Positions 55,127 to 63,286 of a stretch of 64,000 bases of DNA are shown piece after piece; the first letter of the stretch is position 1; the number at the start of each line of letters is the position of its first letter. Below the pieces are notes generated by a model. It made no database searches, was not told the origin of the DNA, and saw only the letters and a program-made list of their open reading frames with translations. Origin of the DNA: Sedimenticola_A sp040506425 (lineage in GTDB: Bacteria; Pseudomonadota; Gammaproteobacteria; Chromatiales; Chromatiaceae); assembly GCA_965224515.1 (NCBI GenBank), contig OZ245051.1, positions 2,604,001 to 2,668,000 of the forward strand, given 5' to 3'. The translations under genes and the position numbers were made by a program.

Positions 55127-55524
55127 TTGGGCGGGGACCGGCTGTTGAGCGGGGCTTCACCTTGCTTGAGGTGCTGGTCGCGTTTGTCATCCTTGTCATG
55201 TCCCTGTCGGTGTTATTCAGGATTTTTTCCGGTGGTTTGCAGAACCTGGAGCGCTCTGAACAGTACAATTTCGCATTGGTGCTGGCAGAATCCAGGATTG
55301 CGGATGCCGTAAGTGGTCAGCAACTGATTGAAGGCGAATCATCCGGCGAGACAGAAAATGGAATGAGATGGGTGCGCCGCGTGGAGCCCTACACACCCTG
55401 GGAGGAGGAGAAGGTTCTCTCAGTACCCCTGCGGGCATACCAGGTGTCGGTGGATGTGAGTTGGGGCAGTGTCGTCAAGCCCAGACAGTTGAGTCTCAGC
55501 ACTGTTCGGCTGTCGGGGGGGTGA
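55123..55524 (+). CDS. gspI: Minor pseudopilin GspI
   Basis: 133 residues. The start overlaps the gspH stop (ATGA). The prepilin site is RG-FTLLEVLVAFVILVMSLS, with Glu5. The short C-terminal domain (LVLAESRIADAVSG ... WVRRVEPY) is typical of GspI, which nucleates the pseudopilus tip with GspJ and GspK. It is one base from the next gene. Confidence 0.93.
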   Translation: MIGRGPAVERGFTLLEVLVAFVILVMSLSVLFRIFSGGLQNLERSEQYNFALVLAESRIADAVSGQQLIEGESSGETENGMRWVRRVEPYTPWEEEKVLSVPLRAYQVSVDVSWGSVVKPRQLSLSTVRLSGG

Positions 55525-55525
55525 T

Positions 55526-56215
55526 ATGAAGTCCGGCCTGGCATCCGGTCAATCCCGGCAAGATGGCGCCATGTCTCTGCAGGGCATGACCCTGAAGAGA
55601 CAGCACCAGCAGGGATTCACCCTGCTTGAAGTGATGGTTGCGCTGACCATTCTTGGTCTGCTTCTGGCCTCTGCAACAGGTGCGCTTCGCCTGGGGAGCC
55701 GTAGCTGGGAAGCGGGTATCGAGCGTAGTGGCAATACGCTGGAGGCACGTGTAACAATCGATTTTTTGCGACGTAATATCGCCCAGATGCTGCCCCTGGC
55801 ACGGGGTGAAGAGGCGAGTAATAAAATACTCTTCAAGGGTGACAGGGATGAACTGATGTTTGTGGCCCCTGCGCCAAGGCAACTGCCCGGCAAGGGGCTT
55901 GCTGAATACCTGTTGGCAGTGGAGGCCAAACAGGGTGGGGTTGAGCTGGTTCTATACCACCAGGAACATATGCCGGATAAAGATGATTTTACTGTATCCA
56001 GGCAGAGCGATTCGATAGTTCTGCTGGAGGGACTGAAGGAAGCGGTGTTTGCCTATTACGGAAAGAGCAGGCGAGGGGGGATTTCCCGTTGGAACAACCA
56101 ATGGAGTAAGCGTGCTGTTGAGTACCCGGAGCGGATAAGGTTGAAAACCGTTTTTTCAGATCCTGGCAAAGAGTGGCCTGAACTTGTGTTCAATATTCCG
56201 GCCAGGGTGCAGTAA
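55526..56215 (+). CDS. gspJ: Minor pseudopilin GspJ
   Basis: 229 residues. A longer than usual leader of about 29 residues precedes the prepilin site QG-FTLLEVMVALTILGLLLA with Glu5. An internal ATG at 55571 would shorten the leader. The C-terminal domain (RNIAQMLPLARGEEA, ELMFVAPAPRQLPGKGLAEY) fits GspJ, a component of the GspIJK tip complex. Confidence 0.93.
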   Translation: MKSGLASGQSRQDGAMSLQGMTLKRQHQQGFTLLEVMVALTILGLLLASATGALRLGSRSWEAGIERSGNTLEARVTIDFLRRNIAQMLPLARGEEASNKILFKGDRDELMFVAPAPRQLPGKGLAEYLLAVEAKQGGVELVLYHQEHMPDKDDFTVSRQSDSIVLLEGLKEAVFAYYGKSRRGGISRWNNQWSKRAVEYPERIRLKTVFSDPGKEWPELVFNIPARVQ

Positions 56216-56295
56216 AGCCATCTGCAATTGTCAGTTGGCCATTTCGGATTATATGTACCGATCGATGATGCAATAGGGAATGACAGAGTGTGAAG

Positions 56296-57192
56296 ATGCA
56301 ACCTGTTAAATGCAGCAAGCAAGGTGGAGTGGCACTGATACTGTCGCTTTGGCTTATTGTGCTGCTTACCATCATAGGCGGCAGTCATTCCCGTAATGTG
56401 CGCCTGGATACCCGATTGACGTCCAGCCATCTTGCCAAGACCCAGGCCAGGATGCTCGCTGAGGCTGGGTTGAACAGGGCGATAATGGAGTTGTTCGTTG
56501 TGGAACCAGGTCAGCGCTGGCTGTTCGATGGCACAGAGTACACGCTAAAACTGGATACTGCTGTCACGGATATCCGGATACAGAATGCCTCAGGTCTGAT
56601 CAATCTGAATTCATCTTCTCCGGAACTGCTCTCTGCACTGTTCAGTGCGGCTGGGCTTAAAGAGCTGGAAGCGGCGGAGTTGGTGGCAGCGATATTTGAC
56701 TGGCGGGATCAGGATGACCTGACCAGGATAAACGGGGCGGAGGATCTCGAGTACAAACTTGAGAATCAACAATACGGCACCCCTGACAGGGAGTTCACCT
56801 CCGTTGAGGAGTTGCGCTACGTAATGGGCATGACCGAAGAGCTCTATAAAAGGATCAGGCCGTTTCTCACCGTCTATTCCGATATCGACGGTGTGAATAC
56901 TGATTATTTGTCTGTTGAATTGCAGGAGCTGTTGAGTGGTTCCCCGGTATCCGGGGCGTCTCTATTTACCAGTGACGAGTTGGATTCAGGTGATGTATCC
57001 ACGGTAGTTGGTGGCGGCGACCTGGATGGGCGGCTGAGTGATGCATACCACATCACGGTCAGGGCTGACTTTGATGGCAGGGCGAAAGCTTTCCTGTCAG
57101 TAGTGGTCGATGTGAAAAGACAGCAGGGACAACTGTATGTTTTTCGTCTTTGGGATGAATATTCGCGGGAGATTGAGGTGAAGGATGTCTAA
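56296..57192 (+). CDS. gspK: Minor pseudopilin GspK
   Basis: 298 residues from ATG 56296 (AGAG seven bases ahead); GTG 56290 adds two residues. The prepilin-like N-terminus QGG-VALILSLWLIVLLTII lacks Glu5, which is the normal state for GspK. The large globular domain includes LINLNSSSPELLSALF, IFDWRDQDDLTRINGAEDLE and FTSVEELRYVMGM. It caps the pseudopilus tip. It overlaps gspL by 8 bp. Confidence 0.94.
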   Translation: MQPVKCSKQGGVALILSLWLIVLLTIIGGSHSRNVRLDTRLTSSHLAKTQARMLAEAGLNRAIMELFVVEPGQRWLFDGTEYTLKLDTAVTDIRIQNASGLINLNSSSPELLSALFSAAGLKELEAAELVAAIFDWRDQDDLTRINGAEDLEYKLENQQYGTPDREFTSVEELRYVMGMTEELYKRIRPFLTVYSDIDGVNTDYLSVELQELLSGSPVSGASLFTSDELDSGDVSTVVGGGDLDGRLSDAYHITVRADFDGRAKAFLSVVVDVKRQQGQLYVFRLWDEYSREIEVKDV

Positions 57193-58276
57193 ATTGCTAT
57201 CCGGAAATCACTATACCGATGCCGGTAGGTTAGGCAGGGTATGGCATTGGTGGACAGGGGAGCTGAAAGATATGCTTCCTGCATCAGTTCGCCGAAGTCT
57301 TTTGACCGGCCAGACACTGCTGCTGACTGTCGAAAAGCGGCAGCTTGTCCTGTACAGGGAAACCGCCTCAGGAGTGGAAGAGGTTGAACGGATTCCGATG
57401 CCGGAAACTCCGGCAGGCCATGACAGTCAACATGCAGCGGACTCTGGACGCGATGGAATACTCTGCCTGACTGATGAGCATGTATTTTCGCGTTCACTGG
57501 TTTTACCCATGGCGGCAGAAGAGAACCTGAGAGAAGTGCTCTCGTTTGAAATGGATCGTCATACGCCTTTCAGCGCAGACCAGGTCTATTACGATTACCT
57601 GGTGGAGGAGAGAAGCAAAGAGAAAGGCACCCTCAACGTCAAGGTGTTCGTGGTGTTGAAGGAAAAACTCGACCGGCTGATTGGCGAAGTCGAACAGCAG
57701 GGAGTGTATGTCACCCAGGTTACGTCCTATAGGGGTGACCCCGGTGACAGGGTGCAGGTAAACCTGTTGCCGAAACGTGAAGGAGCGGTGAAGCGTGGTG
57801 GTATCAACCGCCTGAATTTATTGCTGCTCGCCTCTGCTGTATTGCTTGTTGTGGGGGCTGCCGGGCTGCCGATTTATTACAAACACCAGGCAGTGAAGCA
57901 GCTTGAGCCGCGCCTCGCAGAGGTGACCAGTGAGGCCAAAAGAGCCGTTGCAGTCAAAGATGAACTTGATCGGAAAATAACCGAGTCAAAATTCCTGTTC
58001 GAGAAAAAACAGCTGTCGGTTTTCCTGCTCGAAGTGATCAGAGAGTTGACGGTACTGTTGCCAGACAACACCTGGCTCATGCACATGGAGGTGGAGAATG
58101 GCGAAGTGCACATCAGGGGAGAATCCCCGGCAGCAGCAACCCTTATCCCCATTATTGAGTCATCACAGCTGTTCCATAATGCACGCTTCAGGTCCCCGGT
58201 GACCCAGAACCGCAGGACCAATGCCGAACGATTTCATCTCTCGGCACAGATCGGGAACAAGGGGGAACTGCTATGA
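57185..58276 (+). CDS. gspL: Type II secretion inner-membrane protein GspL
   Basis: 363 residues, somewhat short for GspL. A cytoplasmic actin-like/PilM-type domain (LPMAAEENLREVLSFEMDRH) is followed by one membrane span (RLNLLLLASAVLLVVGAAGL near 210). A periplasmic coiled coil and a small ferredoxin-like domain (LPDNTWLMHMEVENGEVHIR) complete it; the latter also resembles PilN. It recruits GspE to the membrane and pairs with GspM. Overlaps gspM by 4 bp. Confidence 0.9.
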   Translation: MSKLLSGNHYTDAGRLGRVWHWWTGELKDMLPASVRRSLLTGQTLLLTVEKRQLVLYRETASGVEEVERIPMPETPAGHDSQHAADSGRDGILCLTDEHVFSRSLVLPMAAEENLREVLSFEMDRHTPFSADQVYYDYLVEERSKEKGTLNVKVFVVLKEKLDRLIGEVEQQGVYVTQVTSYRGDPGDRVQVNLLPKREGAVKRGGINRLNLLLLASAVLLVVGAAGLPIYYKHQAVKQLEPRLAEVTSEAKRAVAVKDELDRKITESKFLFEKKQLSVFLLEVIRELTVLLPDNTWLMHMEVENGEVHIRGESPAAATLIPIIESSQLFHNARFRSPVTQNRRTNAERFHLSAQIGNKGELL

Positions 58277-58863
58277 GCAGGTTATCCCAACCGGTGAGTC
58301 GTCTGCTGGCGGTTTTATTACTGCTGGTCCTGATTACAGTGGTCGTGATGCTTGTTGTGTTGCCTGTCTGGTCCATGAACCAGCAGTACACGGATGAACT
58401 CTCGGCAATCAAGAACCGCATAGAGATTTCTGAGCGCACTGTTGCCATAGGCGATAGCCTGAACAAGCGGCTTAAACGCTTCTCCCGCTGGGAAAGCGGA
58501 AACATACACTACCTGGCCAGCCGGTCAGAGGCCCTGGCAACCGCGGAGTTGCAGCGCATGGCCAAGGCAGTGATCGTCAAAAAGGGCGGTGAGGTTCTGA
58601 GTTCTCAAATTCTGCCGGCACGGGAGGAGGGCGGTTTCAACCGGGTTGCCATCAGAATAAGCATGAAGGGCAGCCTGGAAACCCTGAGCTCCGTTTTCTA
58701 TGACCTGGAGGCGGGCAAGACCTATCTTCTGCTCGATAATGTCAGGATTAATGCGCGTCCGGAAGCCAGTCGACGAAGAGTGACTGTCGGCAAAACAACG
58801 ATTAAAAGGGCACTGGATATCAAGTTTGAATTATCCGGCTATTACCGGGGAGGCAGGTCATGA
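58273..58863 (+). CDS. gspM: Type II secretion protein GspM
   Basis: 196 residues. One N-terminal membrane span (LLAVLLLLVLITVVVMLVVL) is followed by a coiled coil and a ferredoxin-like periplasmic domain (EVLSSQILPAREEGGFNRVA, LSSVFYDLEAGKTYLLLDNV). Position between gspL and the last gene, with 4-bp overlaps on both sides, supports the assignment. It acts with GspL in the inner-membrane platform. Confidence 0.88.
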   Translation: MSRLSQPVSRLLAVLLLLVLITVVVMLVVLPVWSMNQQYTDELSAIKNRIEISERTVAIGDSLNKRLKRFSRWESGNIHYLASRSEALATAELQRMAKAVIVKKGGEVLSSQILPAREEGGFNRVAIRISMKGSLETLSSVFYDLEAGKTYLLLDNVRINARPEASRRRVTVGKTTIKRALDIKFELSGYYRGGRS

Positions 58864-59459
58864 ACGCATTAAGACCCGGTCTGTTATTGACACTGCTTCT
58901 GCTGGCCGTTAATGCACTTGCTGCCACCCTGTTGATCAGCCAGTGGGCCGATCGTGAGAACCTGGTCGCTGTGCAGACAGGAGGCGGGGAGAGCAAAAGC
59001 AACTCCCTGGAAAATGACATTGCGAAACTCCCGGGAAGAATATATACGCCGCCTGAGGTGGGATTGTTCGCGGAAATTCTGGAGCGTCCACTCTTTGTCT
59101 CAGGCCGATTGCCCCCGGAGCAACCCCAGGAGATCGTCTCTTCGGGTGAGCTTAAAGCGAAACTCAATATTGTCCTTGAAGGTGTAGCCATCACACCGAA
59201 GAAACGCGTGGCAATATTTCGTGATCAAAAGAGCAGGGAGTTTCTCAGGCTGCCGGTTGGAGCAAAGCACCAGGGCTGGACTGTTGATGAGATAAAAACC
59301 AGTGGTGTGGTCATGAAGCGGGGCGCCGAAATCCATGAACTGCCCTTGGAGATACAGCTTAAATCGCAAGCTGCAAAAAGATCGCCGGCATTCAAGCTGA
59401 GTACCCCCAAGAGCTTGATTAAAAACCTGCCGGTTCTGCCTAAAATTCCATCATCGTGA
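58860..59459 (+). CDS. GspC/GspN-like type II secretion protein (HR domain)
   Basis: 199 residues. One membrane span (GLLLTLLLLAVNALAATLLI) is followed by a region with FAEILERPLFVSGRLPPE, then a homology-region (HR)-type domain: LNIVLEGVAITPKKRVAIFR, FLRLPVGAKHQGWTVDEIKT and GVVMKRGAEIHELPLEI. This is the arrangement of GspC or the short GspN-type proteins, which link the inner-membrane platform to the secretin. No PDZ domain follows, unlike classic GspC. Because gspC is missing before gspD, this protein probably fills that role. It is the last gene of the operon and converges with the HD-GYP gene. Confidence 0.8.
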   Translation: MNALRPGLLLTLLLLAVNALAATLLISQWADRENLVAVQTGGGESKSNSLENDIAKLPGRIYTPPEVGLFAEILERPLFVSGRLPPEQPQEIVSSGELKAKLNIVLEGVAITPKKRVAIFRDQKSREFLRLPVGAKHQGWTVDEIKTSGVVMKRGAEIHELPLEIQLKSQAAKRSPAFKLSTPKSLIKNLPVLPKIPSS

Positions 59460-59471
59460 ACTGCAGGTTGA

Positions 59472-61115
59472 CTATGTGTCCTGGGAGTTAGACATGGAAA
59501 GCGGCGTGGATTCCAGCATGGTGATGATCCCAGGCTCTTCCAGGACCTCAAGACAGGTATCGACCACTTCAGGATCGTACAGACGCCCCCGGTTCTCTTC
59601 GATCTCTGCTCTTGCCTTGGCAATGCCGAGGCTTGGGCGGTAGGGGCGGTGAGAAGCGATGGCTTCAACCACATCGGCTACGGCAATGATCCTGGCCTGA
59701 AGCATGATTTTATTGCCGCTGAGACCCTGGGGATAGCCGGACCCATCCATACGCTCGTGGTGCTGTAGTATTACCTCTGCAACCGGCTCCTGGAAATTGA
59801 TATCTTTCAGAATTTCGTAACCGATAGTCGGGTGAGTCTGTATGATTGAAAACTCGGTTGCGCTCAGTCTGCCTGGGCGATTGAGAATTTCGGAAGGTAC
59901 ATAGATCTTCCCTACATCGTGAATGGAACCGGCAAACCGGATTCCCTCGATTGTGCTCTGGTCAAGCTCCATTCTTTCCGCTATAGCCTCTGCCAGCTGA
60001 GTAACCCTGCGCTGATGTCCTGCCGTGTAGGGGTCCCGTTTTTCGACCGTGATTGCCATTGCCTGAATTGTCTGCCTCAGCGTGCTCTGCAACCGGTCGT
60101 AGCTCTCAACGATCTGCTCTTCTGCCAGGTGTCTTGCATTTTCCGATCTCAGGTGCTGGATACCGAAGGCGAGATCGCCGGTCAGTTCACTCAGTAGCCG
60201 GATTTCATCTGCATCGTCGAACCTGTTTGCGCTCGAGGCATAGATGTTCAGCGCGCCTATGCACTCATTTCCAATCAACAGGGGAAGAGCGATGGAGGAG
60301 GCGTAACCACGTTTTGTGGCTTCTTCGCTCCAGGGGGCGTAAGAGGGGTCATGAATTATGCTGTTGCAGACAGCGATCTCTTTGGTTCTGATCGCGGTTC
60401 CGGTCGGTCCCCGGCCCCTTTCGCTGTCATCCCAGGTGATATTGACGTTATCCAGATAGCCATCCGCTACGCCACTATGTGCCATGGATCGCACAGGTTT
60501 TTCGCCTTTGAGCTCTGCATAGCCGACCCATACCATGCGGTAGCCTCCTGTAGAGACAATGGCGTCACAGATCAGCTGCAGCAACTGCTGCTCTTCGGTG
60601 GCGTGGACCAGCGACTGGTTTACTGCACTCAGGGTGCGCAGGGTTCTGATGGTGTTGTGCAGAGACTTGGTGCGTTGATCTACGATCGCTTCCAGGTGGC
60701 AGCGTATTCGCTGCAGCTCAAGGTGGGTGCGCACCCGCGCCATCACCTCCTCCTGTTGGAATGGCTTGCTGATGTAGTCGACACCTCCCACTTCAAATCC
60801 CTTGACACGATCCCTGATATCATCGAGGGCACTGATGAAAATAACAGGTATCTCCCTGGTGCTCTCATTCTCCTTGAGGCGACGGCACACTTCGTAGCCG
60901 TCAATTCCGGGCATGCGAATATCCAGCAGGATCAGTTCCGGAGCCTTTGTAAATGCAGACTGAAGGGCCAGTTCACCACTGTTAGCAGGGCGTGTTTTGT
61001 ATCCAGCGTCGGTGAGCAGCCCTGAAAGTAGACGCAGGCTTGCCGGTGTATCGTCCACTATCAGGATATCGCCTGGTAACTGGTTGGGATTTATGACGTT
61101 GAATTCAGGCATCAA
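59472..61115 (-). CDS. Response regulator with GAF and HD-GYP domains (c-di-GMP phosphodiesterase type)
   Basis: 547 residues. The receiver domain (DILIVDDTPASLRLLSGLL, with phosphoacceptor in LILLDIRMPGIDGYEV near residue 61) is followed by a GAF-type sensor domain at about 190-340 (RGPTGTAIRTKEIAVCNSII). An HD-GYP domain occupies about 355-530, with FAGSIHDVGKIYVP, the metal-ligand motif HHERMDGSGYPQGL and AVADVVEAI. Intact HD and GYP motifs predict hydrolysis of cyclic di-GMP. It is convergent with the T2SS operon. Its kinase is not adjacent. Confidence 0.95.
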   Translation of the reverse strand: MMPEFNVINPNQLPGDILIVDDTPASLRLLSGLLTDAGYKTRPANSGELALQSAFTKAPELILLDIRMPGIDGYEVCRRLKENESTREIPVIFISALDDIRDRVKGFEVGGVDYISKPFQQEEVMARVRTHLELQRIRCHLEAIVDQRTKSLHNTIRTLRTLSAVNQSLVHATEEQQLLQLICDAIVSTGGYRMVWVGYAELKGEKPVRSMAHSGVADGYLDNVNITWDDSERGRGPTGTAIRTKEIAVCNSIIHDPSYAPWSEEATKRGYASSIALPLLIGNECIGALNIYASSANRFDDADEIRLLSELTGDLAFGIQHLRSENARHLAEEQIVESYDRLQSTLRQTIQAMAITVEKRDPYTAGHQRRVTQLAEAIAERMELDQSTIEGIRFAGSIHDVGKIYVPSEILNRPGRLSATEFSIIQTHPTIGYEILKDINFQEPVAEVILQHHERMDGSGYPQGLSGNKIMLQARIIAVADVVEAIASHRPYRPSLGIAKARAEIEENRGRLYDPEVVDTCLEVLEEPGIITMLESTPLSMSNSQDT

Positions 61116-61264
61116 CCCGGTACTTTTTATGGTTGGAAAATCATTAATACTTCATCTGAAGTGTAGTCTCAAATCAGGGGGGTGCCATGATAATGTGAAC
61201 TTTATTCCCCTGATGTTTTGGTATGATCCCTATCACTCATTCCCGGGTATTTTGAGGTGTTTGT

Positions 61265-61960
61265 ATGAAGTTTGAGTTTGATGCCATCGGGCATATAAGC
61301 TCGCCGTTCAAGGAGAAGTTCGGTGTTCCCCGGCAGTCAGGCCTGGTACCGGAGGCGAGGGCGAGACTTGTATTCGATTCTCCATACAACAGGGCGGAGG
61401 CCATTGCCGGGCTTGAGGGCTACTCACACCTCTGGATCCAGTTTGTATTTCACCAGGCTATGCGGGGTGAGTGGCAGCCGATGGTTCGCCCGCCAAGACT
61501 GGGCGGCAATGAAAAGGTGGGGGTATTCGCCAGCCGTTCGCCGTTCCGACCCAATCCCATTGGCCTGTCGGTTGCCAGGCTGGAGGGCATGAACACCTCG
61601 GCTGGCCAGGTGGAACTGCTGCTGTCCGGTCTCGACCTGGTGGATGGTACGCCGGTGCTGGATGTTAAGCCCTACGTGGTTTATTCAGACAGCATTCCCG
61701 ATGCCAGTTCCGGCTTCGCCCCTTCGGCGCCGGAGAAGAGGTTGGAGGTGGTTTTCAGTCAGCGGGCGTTGGAGCAGATCCAGGCCAGGGCAGATTCAGA
61801 GCAGTTGCAGGCCCTGATAGTCTCCCTGCTGGAGATTGATCCCCGTCCCGCCTATCGATCTGGGGAGAGCGGTGACAGGATCTACGGCATCCGGCTTTAT
61901 GATTTTGATCTGCGCTGGCGTGTAACGGGGGGGCAGGTTGAGGTGCTGGAATTGGCCTGA
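61265..61960 (+). CDS. trmO: tRNA (adenine(37)-N6)-methyltransferase TrmO
   Basis: 231 residues of the YaeB/TsaA family. TrmO methylates N6-threonylcarbamoyladenosine at position 37 of tRNA-Thr using SAM. The signature is clear: IGHISSPFKEKFGVPRQSGL, GYSHLWIQFVFHQ, KVGVFASRSPFRPNPIGLSV and the C-terminal DPRPAYRSGES. Length is normal for the gammaproteobacterial form. It ends head-on against the SDR gene with no gap. Confidence 0.96.
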   Translation: MKFEFDAIGHISSPFKEKFGVPRQSGLVPEARARLVFDSPYNRAEAIAGLEGYSHLWIQFVFHQAMRGEWQPMVRPPRLGGNEKVGVFASRSPFRPNPIGLSVARLEGMNTSAGQVELLLSGLDLVDGTPVLDVKPYVVYSDSIPDASSGFAPSAPEKRLEVVFSQRALEQIQARADSEQLQALIVSLLEIDPRPAYRSGESGDRIYGIRLYDFDLRWRVTGGQVEVLELA

Positions 61961-62677
61961 CTACTTTCCCTTGCCGAATTGAATCACCTTTTTCTGGGGT
62001 GAGAGGTTTATCTCATCAATGGCTGCACCCATACGGGCACTGAGCATAAGCCATACCGCTTCGGCCACATCTTCCGGCTTGAGGTGATTGTCGTCGCACG
62101 TCCCCGGTGCGAAATCCAGCTCGTCGAAGAAACCGCTCTGGACCATTCCCGGATTGATGATGCCCACCCGCACGCCGTTTCCTGCACACTCTTCCCTGAG
62201 GGATTGTGCGAGCCCACGCAGGGCGAACTTGGTTGCTGAGTAGACAGCCCCTTTTTTGCCGCCGGAGAGTGCCGATTCTGATCCCATCAGGATGAAATCC
62301 CCCCGGTGCTCTTTCTTGAGGGCTGGTATGAACTCGCGGGCGACCAGTATCTGGCTGGTCAGGTTGAGGTCGATGAGTTCCTGAATCTGGGTGGGGGAGA
62401 ACTCCTCGATGGAGCCGAAACGCCCGAAACCGGCATTGCAGATAACCCCGTCGATCTGTGGGTGCGATCTGCGGATCTGTTTCAGTCTTTCAGGCAGTGA
62501 GGTGAGATCGGAGAGATCGATCTCCAATGGCGTAAATCCACCTGGCTGGTTATCGCCAGTGCCCATGCTCCTGGCCAGCCCGATGACATGGCACCCTTCT
62601 GCCAGCAGTTTATTGCAGATTGCCCGGCCTATGCCACGGCTTGCACCGGTTACAAGAACCGTACGCATCTTCTCCAT
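61961..62677 (-). CDS. Short-chain dehydrogenase/reductase
   Basis: 238 residues with a complete SDR fold. The NAD(P) loop is TGASRGIGRAI near residue 11-21. NAG is present in GVICNAGFGRFGSI. The catalytic Ser and YxxxK are in LMGSESALSGGKKGAVYSATKFALRGLAQ. A C-terminal PEDVAEAVWLML is typical. Substrate unknown. Its start overlaps the stop of the next upstream minus-strand gene by one base, so the two are probably co-transcribed. Confidence 0.92.
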   Translation of the reverse strand: MEKMRTVLVTGASRGIGRAICNKLLAEGCHVIGLARSMGTGDNQPGGFTPLEIDLSDLTSLPERLKQIRRSHPQIDGVICNAGFGRFGSIEEFSPTQIQELIDLNLTSQILVAREFIPALKKEHRGDFILMGSESALSGGKKGAVYSATKFALRGLAQSLREECAGNGVRVGIINPGMVQSGFFDELDFAPGTCDDNHLKPEDVAEAVWLMLSARMGAAIDEINLSPQKKVIQFGKGK

Positions 62678-63273
62678 CAGGCGCGCCCTCCCAGGGCTTC
62701 AATCAGCTGCTGCACGGTGTCCAGGTTCTGCTGCATAAGATCTCTGACCATTTTTGCGCTGATTTGAGTCGCGCTGTTCTTCCGGTTGTCCGATACGATT
62801 TTCAGGCATTGCACCCGCTCCGGGGGGGCAAAGTCAACCGCTGTACTGAAAAAGCCGAACCCCTCCATATCCAGCAGACACGCCCGGCTATAGTCGAACC
62901 CGGGCTCCGAAAGGGTAACCAGCGGAGCTGTTGGGCAGTGGAACCCGCCGGGTGGAACGGTCTGCAGGGTTGCCCCCTGGTAGCCATCCGAGACGCTTCC
63001 GGCCAACAGCGCTTCGCCCAGCTCCCTGGTAGGGTGACCTGCAATGCCGATGTTCAGCCAAAGGGTGTTTTCCGCAGAGGGGAGGTAACCGGCGAGCCAG
63101 CGGGTTGCTTCAGCCGCAGCCTGTTTACCCGGGCTGCAGAGTACCAGGGCGATGTTGTCATTGCGGTAGAGTGGGAAGGCATCGGCCTTGTTGTCGCGCA
63201 CCAGGCCGAGTTGGTGGTTGATCGGCTTGGCCTCGGCGGGCAGGGCGACAACGATTCTGATCCCGGCCTGCAT
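62677..63273 (-). CDS. Nucleoside-phosphorylase-superfamily protein (MTA/SAH nucleosidase-like)
   Basis: 198 residues from ATG 63273, which avoids overlap with the upstream glycosyltransferase; GTG 63324 would add 17 residues. The fold is indicated by IVVALPAEAKPINHQLGL at the start, LWLNIGIAGHPTRELGEALL (the GIAG phosphate/ribose loop), LLDMEGFGFFSTAVDF (the MEG ribose-binding segment) and CLKIVSDNRKNS (the catalytic SDN Asp). These point to 5'-methylthioadenosine/S-adenosylhomocysteine nucleosidase or futalosine-hydrolase relatives. The exact substrate cannot be told; the gene partners with an SDR. Confidence 0.8.
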   Translation of the reverse strand: MQAGIRIVVALPAEAKPINHQLGLVRDNKADAFPLYRNDNIALVLCSPGKQAAAEATRWLAGYLPSAENTLWLNIGIAGHPTRELGEALLAGSVSDGYQGATLQTVPPGGFHCPTAPLVTLSEPGFDYSRACLLDMEGFGFFSTAVDFAPPERVQCLKIVSDNRKNSATQISAKMVRDLMQQNLDTVQQLIEALGGRA

Positions 63274-63286
63274 GGCTCTGCTGATG

